From NCBI RefSeq assembly GCF_029837695.1, contig NZ_JAOEEA010000007.1, positions 1 through 64,000 on the forward strand: a DNA stretch of 64,000 nucleotides. Direction: 5' to 3'. The DNA is from Pseudomonas sp. GD04019. GTDB taxonomy: Bacteria; Pseudomonadota; Gammaproteobacteria; Pseudomonadales; Pseudomonadaceae. Shown piece after piece: positions 59,303 through 64,000 of the stretch. Below the pieces are notes generated by a model. It searched no databases, was not told the DNA's origin, and was given only the letters and a program-made list of their open reading frames with translations. The translations under genes were made by a program, and so were the position numbers. Position 1 is the first letter of the stretch, and every line of letters starts with the position of its first letter.

Positions 59303-61138
59303 ATGACTTCCACGCACGTCGCACCTTTCGATCCAAGCGCTTTCCTCGCGACCTGCAGCGGGCGGCCGGGCGTGTATCGGATGTTCGACGACACGGGCAA
59401 GCTGCTATACGTCGGCAAGGCCTCCAATCTGAAGAAGCGCCTGGCCAGCTATTTCCGCAAGACCGGCCTGGCACCCAAGACCGCAGCCCTGGTGGCGCGT
59501 ATCGCCCAGGTCGAGACCACCATAGTCGCCAACGAGACCGAGGCGCTGTTGCTGGAGCAGACGCTGATCAAGCAGTGGCGGCCGCCGTACAACATTCTGC
59601 TGCGCGACGACAAATCCTACCCTTACGTGCTGCTTTCCGATGGCGACTACCCGCGGCTGGGCATCCATCGCGGCGCAAAGTCGGCCAAGGGGCGCTACTT
59701 CGGTCCCTATCCCAGTGCTGGTGCCATTCGCGAGAGCTTGGCCCTGTTGCAGAAGACCTTCCTGGTGCGCCAGTGCGAGGACAGCTACTTCAAGAACCGT
59801 ACGCGGCCCTGCCTGCAATACCAGATCAAGCGTTGCAAGGGCCCTTGCGTGGGCCTGGTGGAGCCGCAGGAGTACGCCGAGGATGTGCGTCACTCGGTGA
59901 TGTTCCTCGAGGGGCGCAGCAGTGCGCTGACCGACGAACTGTCCGCGGCCATGGAGAAGGCGGCGATGGGCCTGGAGTTCGAGCGCGCCGCCGAACTGCG
60001 CGACCAGATTGCCCAGCTGCGCCGGGTGCAGGACCAGCAGAGCATGGAGGGCGGCAGCGGCGATGTGGATGTGGTGGCCGCCATCGTCAATCCGGGCGGT
60101 GCCTGCGTTCACCTGATCAGCGTGCGTGGCGGACGAGTGCTGGGCAGCAAGAACTTCTTCCCGCAGGTGGGCATCGAGGAAGAGGGCGGTGCGGTGCTGT
60201 CGGCCTTCCTAGCGCAGTACTACCTCTCCAGCCACGAGCGCGATCTGCCGGGTGAGCTGATCGTCAACACTGATCATGAGGATCTGCCGACAGTAGCCGC
60301 AGCCATTGCCGAGTCACGCGGCCGCGAGATCGGTATCAGTCACCGGGTACGCGGCACGCGCGCGCGCTGGCAGCAATTGTCGGTGACCAATGCCGAACAG
60401 GCCCTGAGCGCGCGCCTGGCCAATCGTCAGCACGTGGCCGCGCGCTTCGAGGCGCTGGCCGATGCCCTTGATCTGGACGAGCCGCCGCAGCGGCTGGAGT
60501 GCTACGACATCAGTCATTCCAGCGGCGAGGCCACCGTGGCTTCCTGCGTGGTGTTCGGTCCGGAGGGGCCGCTGAAGTCCGATTACCGCCGCTACAACAT
60601 CGAGGGCGTCACCGCCGGCGACGACTACGCAGCCATGCATCAGGCGCTGACCCGGCGCTTCAGCAAACTCAAGGATGGCGAGGGCAAGCTACCGGACATC
60701 CTGCTGGTCGATGGCGGCAAGGGCCAGTTGACGATGGCGCGCGAGGTGCTGCAGGAACTGGCGGTGCCGGAGTTGATTCTGCTCGGGGTGGCCAAGGGTG
60801 TGACCCGCAAGCCGGGATTGGAAACCCTCTATCTGAACGACGCCGATCACGAGTTCACCCTGCCGGCCGACTCGCCGGCATTGCATCTGATCCAGCAGAT
60901 CCGCGACGAGGCGCACCGCTTCGCCATCACCGGCCACCGGGCGCGACGCGGCAAGGCAAGGCGCACCTCCAGCCTGGAGGATGTCGCGGGCATCGGGCCC
61001 AAGCGCCGCCGCGAGCTGCTCAAGCACTTCGGTGGGCTGCAGGAGCTGAATCGCGCCAGCGTCGAAGAAATCGCCAAGGCGCCAGGTATCAGTAAAAAGC
61101 TCGCCGAGTCGATTTATGCGGCCCTGCACAGCGAGTAG
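59303..61138 (+). CDS. uvrC: Excinuclease ABC subunit UvrC
   Basis: A 611-residue nuclease subunit of nucleotide excision repair that makes both incisions around a lesion. The N-terminal GIY-YIG domain ([25 protein letters not shown]) makes the 3' cut. A UVR domain (about 205-240) binds UvrB. The RNase H-like C-terminal nuclease ([21 protein letters not shown] and [11 protein letters not shown]) makes the 5' cut. A tandem helix-hairpin-helix ends the protein. It follows gacA by 69 bases. Confidence 0.97.
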   Translation: MTSTHVAPFDPSAFLATCSGRPGVYRMFDDTGKLLYVGKASNLKKRLASYFRKTGLAPKTAALVARIAQVETTIVANETEALLLEQTLIKQWRPPYNILLRDDKSYPYVLLSDGDYPRLGIHRGAKSAKGRYFGPYPSAGAIRESLALLQKTFLVRQCEDSYFKNRTRPCLQYQIKRCKGPCVGLVEPQEYAEDVRHSVMFLEGRSSALTDELSAAMEKAAMGLEFERAAELRDQIAQLRRVQDQQSMEGGSGDVDVVAAIVNPGGACVHLISVRGGRVLGSKNFFPQVGIEEEGGAVLSAFLAQYYLSSHERDLPGELIVNTDHEDLPTVAAAIAESRGREIGISHRVRGTRARWQQLSVTNAEQALSARLANRQHVAARFEALADALDLDEPPQRLECYDISHSSGEATVASCVVFGPEGPLKSDYRRYNIEGVTAGDDYAAMHQALTRRFSKLKDGEGKLPDILLVDGGKGQLTMAREVLQELAVPELILLGVAKGVTRKPGLETLYLNDADHEFTLPADSPALHLIQQIRDEAHRFAITGHRARRGKARRTSSLEDVAGIGPKRRRELLKHFGGLQELNRASVEEIAKAPGISKKLAESIYAALHSE

Positions 61139-61171
61139 AATGCGCGCTCAACTCGCTGGCCAGTGGTCCCG

Positions 61172-61732
61172 ATGAACATCCCGAACCTGCTCACCGTACT
61201 GCGCGTCGCCCTGATTCCGGTCTTTATCCTGTTCTTCTATCTGCCGTTCGCCTGGAGCTACTGGGCGGCCAGTGCGGTATTCGCCCTGGCGGCAGTGACC
61301 GACTGGTTCGACGGCTACCTGGCTCGTCGCTGGGAGCAGAGCACCCCCTTCGGCGCCTTCCTCGATCCGGTGGCCGACAAGCTGATGGTGGCAGTAGCCC
61401 TGGTTCTGCTGGTTGAGGAGCACGCCAATCTGTGGCTGACCCTGCCGGCGGTGATCATCATCGGTCGCGAGATCGTGGTGTCGGCGCTGCGCGAATGGAT
61501 GGCCGAGCTGGGCGCGCGGGCTCATGTGGCGGTCTCCAACTTGGGTAAATGGAAGACTGCGGCGCAGATGGTGGCGCTGGTGATCCTGCTGGGCAATCCG
61601 CCGCAGCTGACCATCTGGGTTGGCGGTGGCTATGTGCTGCTGATCGTGGCAGCGGGCCTGACCCTGTGGTCCATGCTGCAGTACCTGCTGGCCGCCTGGC
61701 CGCACCTCAGCATTGATGCCGAAAAGAAATAA
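61172..61732 (+). CDS. pgsA: CDP-diacylglycerol--glycerol-3-phosphate 3-phosphatidyltransferase
   Basis: A 186-residue inner-membrane enzyme that makes phosphatidylglycerophosphate, the precursor of phosphatidylglycerol and cardiolipin. The CDP-alcohol phosphotransferase motif is complete: Asp44-x2-Asp47-Gly48-x2-Ala51-Arg52-x8-Gly61-x3-Asp65-x3-Asp69. About six transmembrane helices are seen. The ATG at 61172 ([12 protein letters not shown]) matches the family; a GTG three codons earlier is possible. It is 33 bases after uvrC and probably cotranscribed. Confidence 0.96.
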   Translation: MNIPNLLTVLRVALIPVFILFFYLPFAWSYWAASAVFALAAVTDWFDGYLARRWEQSTPFGAFLDPVADKLMVAVALVLLVEEHANLWLTLPAVIIIGREIVVSALREWMAELGARAHVAVSNLGKWKTAAQMVALVILLGNPPQLTIWVGGGYVLLIVAAGLTLWSMLQYLLAAWPHLSIDAEKK

Positions 61733-61751
61733 AGTTTTTTGAATCAAGGGG

Positions 61752-61779
61752 TTGACGCGGCGTTTCGAATCTATAGAAT
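61752..61779 (+). promoter_or_regulatory. Sigma-70 promoter of the tRNA-Gly/tRNA-Cys unit
   Basis: TTGACG (61752-61757) and TAGAAT (61774-61779) are 16 bases apart, followed by a GCGCCCG discriminator, typical of stable RNA promoters. The tRNA-Gly begins 19 bases later. Confidence 0.8.
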
Positions 61780-61797
61780 TGCGCCCGTCACCAAGAC

Positions 61798-61873
<76 letters not shown>

Positions 61874-61915
61874 ATTTGTTGACGTTGACGCCGCTTTTGC
61901 GGCGTCTTCGTTTGA

Positions 61916-61989
61916 GGCCGATTAGCAGAGTGGTTATGCAGCGGATTGCAAATCCGCGTACATCGGTTCGATTCCGGTATCGGCCTCCA
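61916..61989 (+). tRNA. tRNA-Cys (GCA)
   Basis: A 74-nucleotide cloverleaf: acceptor GGCCGAT/ATCGGCC, anticodon loop TTGCAAA giving GCA, T-loop GGTTCGATTCC and encoded CCA. It lies 42 bases after tRNA-Gly and probably shares its transcript. Confidence 0.97.
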
Positions 61990-61995
61990 CTATAG

Positions 61996-62030
61996 AAAGC
62001 CCCGTAGATCTTTGATCTACGGGGCTTTTT
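61996..62030 (+). terminator. Intrinsic terminator of the tRNA-Gly/tRNA-Cys unit
   Basis: A 15-base-pair perfect stem, AAAGCCCCGTAGATC (61996-62010) with its complement at 62014-62028, a three-T loop and trailing T residues. tRNA-Leu must therefore have its own promoter. Confidence 0.92.
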
Positions 62031-62057
62031 CTTTGCAGTGCCGGCGTTCCTACAATC

Positions 62058-62086
62058 TTGCCGGGCTGGCACGGGCTGTATATAGT
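62058..62086 (+). promoter_or_regulatory. Probable promoter of tRNA-Leu
   Basis: TTGCCG (62058-62063) and TATAGT (62081-62086) are separated by 17 bases and precede the tRNA by 25 bases. The -35 match is moderate. Confidence 0.6.
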
Positions 62087-62111
62087 CCAGCCCTCGCTTC
62101 ACAGTGCTACC

Positions 62112-62198
62112 GCCCGAATGGCGAAATCGGTAGACGCAGGGGACTTAAAATCCCTCGCCAGCAATGGCATGCCGGTTCGAGTCCGGCTTCGGGCACCA
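62112..62198 (+). tRNA. tRNA-Leu (UAA)
   Basis: An 87-nucleotide class II tRNA: acceptor GCCCGAA/TTCGGGC, anticodon loop with ACTTAAAAT giving TAA, a long variable arm, T-loop GGTTCGAGTCC and encoded CCA. It is separately transcribed after the strong tRNA-Cys terminator. Confidence 0.96.
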
Positions 62199-62221
62199 TC
62201 TCTTTTCTAGACAACTCCGCT

Positions 62222-62560
62222 CTAGTACTGCCTCGCTGCTTCGGCTCCCGCCGCGGTCAGTTTGAAGGGCGCGCTCCAGTCCGCTTCTGCTGTCCTGTCC
62301 TGAATTAGCTCGCGCGCCTGCAGCTCGACAAGCGCGGCGGCCACGCGTTCGCCGCTAGAGAGTCTCTTTTTCCACGCGCCGATCCCGGCGTGTAGCAGGT
62401 TCTTCAGTTTTTCCTTCTCAAACGCTTCATCGATTGCCGTGGTTCCCTCGCAAGGCTTGCCGCAAGCGAGCGCGAGACGACCACTGACCCGCTGTCGGCG
62501 TCGATGATTCCGGCAATCTACTGTCGGGCAATGAGGTGCTGTCTGGAGGAGAGGGGGCGT
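62222..62560 (-). pseudogene. Startless reading frame beside tRNA-Leu, probable gene remnant
   Basis: A frame of 112 codons is open on the minus strand between TGA (62561-62563) and TAG (62222-62224). It has no ATG, GTG or TTG in its first half. The last 69 codons read like real protein: DEAFEKEKLKNLLHAGIGAW, then KKRLSSGERVAAALVELQAR, and finally a WSAPFKLTAAGAEAARQY end that recalls a winged-helix wing. I do not recognise a family. It ends 24 bases from the tRNA-Leu 3' end, a common island attachment site, so a truncated leftover of a mobile element is plausible. It could also be chance. Confidence 0.4.
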
Positions 62561-62563
62561 TCA

Positions 62564-62837
62564 CCAGGATTGGCGAGGCGGCTAGGCGTTTTTCGGGCAA
62601 AAGAAACCCGGCGCTAGGCCGGGTTGGAATTGGCATTCATGGAGTATCACGGCCCTACTGTGTGCCTTTCGATGTGAAAAGAATGTGAAGAGCACATAGC
62701 TCCCGTAACACCAGTGTTCGACTGCTGGGTATGTGCTGCATTTAGTTGCAACAGGCCTTAAGCCAAGCGGCTCCAAACAGAACGGCGTCGCCGTGTGCTA
62801 CAGCTGATAGGTGGCCAAGTGGCCGAAGGAGAGAAGA
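62564..62837. other. Intergenic stretch before the MAPEG gene
   Basis: This remainder of the 640-base gap after tRNA-Leu contains a hairpin AACCCGGC/GCCGGGTT at about 62605-62625. Otherwise only the MAPEG gene promoter, which I could not pin down, should be here. No coding frame is convincing. Confidence 0.4.
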
Positions 62838-63248
62838 ATGAGCATTCCGTTCTGGTGTGTCTTTATTGCTGCCTTGCTGATCTACGCTGCCAAGCTGCCG
62901 GTCGCCCGGGCAATGAACGCCGAGTCCGGCGGCTACGACAATCACAACCCGCGGGCCCAGCAGGCGCGTCTCACCGGCCTGGGTGCCCGGGCGCATGCGG
63001 CGCATCTCAACAGCATCGAGATGTTCCCGCTGTTCGCCGTCGGGGTGCTGATGGCTCATACCACCGAGGTATTCGGCTGGTGGGTGGACCTGCTGGCGAT
63101 CCTGTTCATCGTCACTCGTGTGCTTTATCTGCTGTTCTACTGGCGCGATCTGGCCTGGCAGCGCTCCATGGTCTGGACCGTCGGCCTGGTCTGCTGCCTG
63201 TTGTTGATGCTCAGTCCGGCGATACGTTGGTTGCTGGTAATGCCCTGA
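62838..63248 (+). CDS. MAPEG family membrane protein
   Basis: A 136-residue inner-membrane protein with four hydrophobic helices, of the MAPEG family (membrane-associated proteins in eicosanoid and glutathione metabolism). NPRAQQARLTGLGARAHAAHLNSIEMFPLF holds the conserved arginine/asparagine/glutamate pattern that binds glutathione in characterised members, and TRVLYLLFYWRD the second motif. The bacterial function is unknown. The ATG at 62838 has AAGGAGAG upstream; a longer frame from 62811 is less likely. Confidence 0.88.
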   Translation: MSIPFWCVFIAALLIYAAKLPVARAMNAESGGYDNHNPRAQQARLTGLGARAHAAHLNSIEMFPLFAVGVLMAHTTEVFGWWVDLLAILFIVTRVLYLLFYWRDLAWQRSMVWTVGLVCCLLLMLSPAIRWLLVMP

Positions 63249-63253
63249 AACGA

Positions 63254-63278
63254 ACAAGGCCCGCGTTGCGGGCCTTGT
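63254..63278. terminator. Hairpin between the convergent MAPEG and lipoprotein genes
   Basis: ACAAGGCCCGC (63254-63264) pairs with GCGGGCCTTGT (63268-63278) around GTT. The stem is strong but there is no clear T run, so it may act as a weak bidirectional terminator. Confidence 0.6.
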
Positions 63279-63295
63279 GCTAAACGCTAGCGAGC

Positions 63296-63586
63296 TTACT
63301 GGCCGTCAACGGCGTCCTTGGCTTCGTCGCCGGCATCCTCGAGCGCTTCGCCCGCATCGTCGGCGGCTTCTTCCATTTTCTCGCCGGTGGTGGGCTCATG
63401 GCCGGTGGCCTGATCGACCTTCTTCTCCATGGCTTCGCCAGTGTCTTCGGCGGCGTCGCCGAGCGACTCCATGGCTTCGGACGCGTTTTCCTTGGCGGAA
63501 TCCATCTTGTCTTCTGGCGTCTTCTCGCAGGCGCTCAGGCCGAGGGTCAGGGCGAGAAGCAGGGCATAGGTGAGGGGCTTTTGCAC
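63296..63586 (-). CDS. Small acidic lipoprotein (first paralog)
   Basis: A 96-residue lipoprotein. The signal peptide VQKPLTYALLLALTLGLSAC ends in the lipobox LSAC with Cys20. The mature chain is almost all charged helix (KTPEDKMDSAKENASEAMES, then repeated DAAEDTGEAME and EAADDAGEALEDAGDEAKDA), a low-complexity amphipathic pattern. The start is GTG at 63586 with AAGGAG eight bases upstream. The function is unknown. Its signal peptide and layout match the next gene upstream (63710-63976), so the two are a tandem duplication. Confidence 0.8.
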   Translation of the reverse strand: MQKPLTYALLLALTLGLSACEKTPEDKMDSAKENASEAMESLGDAAEDTGEAMEKKVDQATGHEPTTGEKMEEAADDAGEALEDAGDEAKDAVDGQ

Positions 63587-63671
63587 GGTTGGATCTCCTT
63601 GTGATGCGAATGCGGGTAACACAGCATTCGTATCGTTTGGAGCGAGGCGGTGCGGCGAAGTTCCTGACGCA

Positions 63672-63702
63672 CCAATGCCTGCGGGCGAGCCGCAGGCATT
63701 GG
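63672..63702 (-). terminator. Perfect 13-base-pair hairpin between the lipoprotein genes
   Basis: CCAATGCCTGCGG (63672-63684) pairs perfectly with CCGCAGGCATTGG (63690-63702) around GCGAG. It starts eight bases past the stop of the second lipoprotein gene. No U tract follows on the minus strand, so it may protect the RNA 3' end or terminate only partly. Confidence 0.6.
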
Positions 63703-63709
63703 ACAAGCA

Positions 63710-63976
63710 TTACTGCTGCTGACCGGCGGGAGGCGGCGGGGCCGGAATAGCCGGAGTCGCCGGGGTTGCTTCGTTGTTTTCCTCGGCGCGTTCCTGGGCA
63801 GCCTCATTCGCCGCGCGGGCAGCGTCGTTGCTATGTTCGGCTGCTTCGTTCATCGACTCTTGGGCTTCAGATTGGGCTTCGCGGGCCTCTTCGGCCTTGT
63901 CCTCCGAAGGTTTGTCGCAGGCGGCGAGGCCGAGCGTGGCGGCGAGCATGAGCGCATAGGCGAGTGATTTCTGCAT
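63710..63976 (-). CDS. Small lipoprotein with Ala/Glu helix and proline-rich tail (second paralog)
   Basis: An 88-residue lipoprotein. MQKSLAYALMLAATLGLAAC is the signal peptide with lipobox LAAC (Cys20), very like the first paralog. The mature part is an Ala/Glu-rich helix (EAREAQSEAQESMNEAAEHSNDAA) and then a TPATPAIPAPPPPAGQQQ tail that is probably unfolded. AGGAG lies 10 bases upstream of the ATG at 63976. The function is unknown; the pattern suits a small cell-envelope spacer or stress protein. Confidence 0.8.
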   Translation of the reverse strand: MQKSLAYALMLAATLGLAACDKPSEDKAEEAREAQSEAQESMNEAAEHSNDAARAANEAAQERAEENNEATPATPAIPAPPPPAGQQQ

Positions 63977-64000
63977 GAGATGTTTCTCCTCGTGGATGAA

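Noticed and set aside
62427-62636. A 69-codon minus-strand frame with an ATG
   Set aside because: It is rich in Pro, Ser and Arg, has no domain pattern and lies in a different frame from the more protein-like remnant at 62222-62560.

Overview
The window is a GC-rich (roughly 62-65% by eye) gammaproteobacterial chromosome segment from the genus Pseudomonas. Protein sequences, gene order and codon use all fit this. From what I remember of P. aeruginosa PAO1, the order matches an inverted stretch running about PA2666 (queD) to PA2583 (pgsA and its tRNAs). It is dense core genome: no insertion sequence, prophage, CRISPR array or replication origin is visible.

Layout. 1-5300: queD, a small secreted protein, a patatin-like lipase, then an operon of two PepSY proteins, a response regulator and a sensor kinase (resembling the BqsRS/CarRS metal-sensing locus), ending tail to tail with an FMN reductase. 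5400-12120: two chemoreceptors (TlpQ-like and CtpM-like) flank an ion antiporter, followed by an AI-2E-type permease. 12279-27224 (minus): the complete nuoABCDEFGHIJKLMN operon for respiratory complex I, with fused nuoCD and an inverted pair of repeats between nuoF and nuoG. 27563-33418 (minus): an L,D-transpeptidase-like protein, isocitrate lyase, an orphan secretin N-domain protein, a conserved unknown, a GNAT acetyltransferase and the ribosomal oxygenase RoxA. 33497-38081 (minus): purB, an EamA permease, hflD-mnmA and a Nudix hydrolase. 38397-45759: icd, cspD, clpS-clpA, infA, bpt, aat and trxB, which include most of the N-degron pathway. 45971-53476 (plus): ftsK, lolA, rarA, crcB, serS, cysG. 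53489-57703 (minus): a glutathionyl-hydroquinone reductase, a YbiB-like protein, tusE-B-C-D for tRNA wobble thiolation, and a YccA/BAX-inhibitor protein. 57825-62198: tRNA-Ser, gacA-uvrC, pgsA and tRNA-Gly/Cys/Leu. 62838-63976: a MAPEG protein and two paralogous small lipoproteins.

How the genes work together. aceA and icd compete for isocitrate at the glyoxylate/TCA branch, and complex I takes up the resulting NADH. Both aceA and icd have TGTAGT/ACTACA inverted repeats upstream, so one regulator may act at both. The mnmA and tus genes together make 2-thiouridine in tRNA. Aat, Bpt, ClpS and ClpA form the N-degron route. Both chemoreceptor genes appear to have flagellar sigma-28 promoters, one of them built into the terminator of the preceding antiporter gene.

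The least explained stretches are 57957-58588 (between tRNA-Ser and gacA) and 62199-62837 (after tRNA-Leu). Both lie beside tRNA genes and look like scars of accessory DNA. I found no obviously new multi-gene system. The most interesting items are the regulatory structures and the startless reading frame beside tRNA-Leu.
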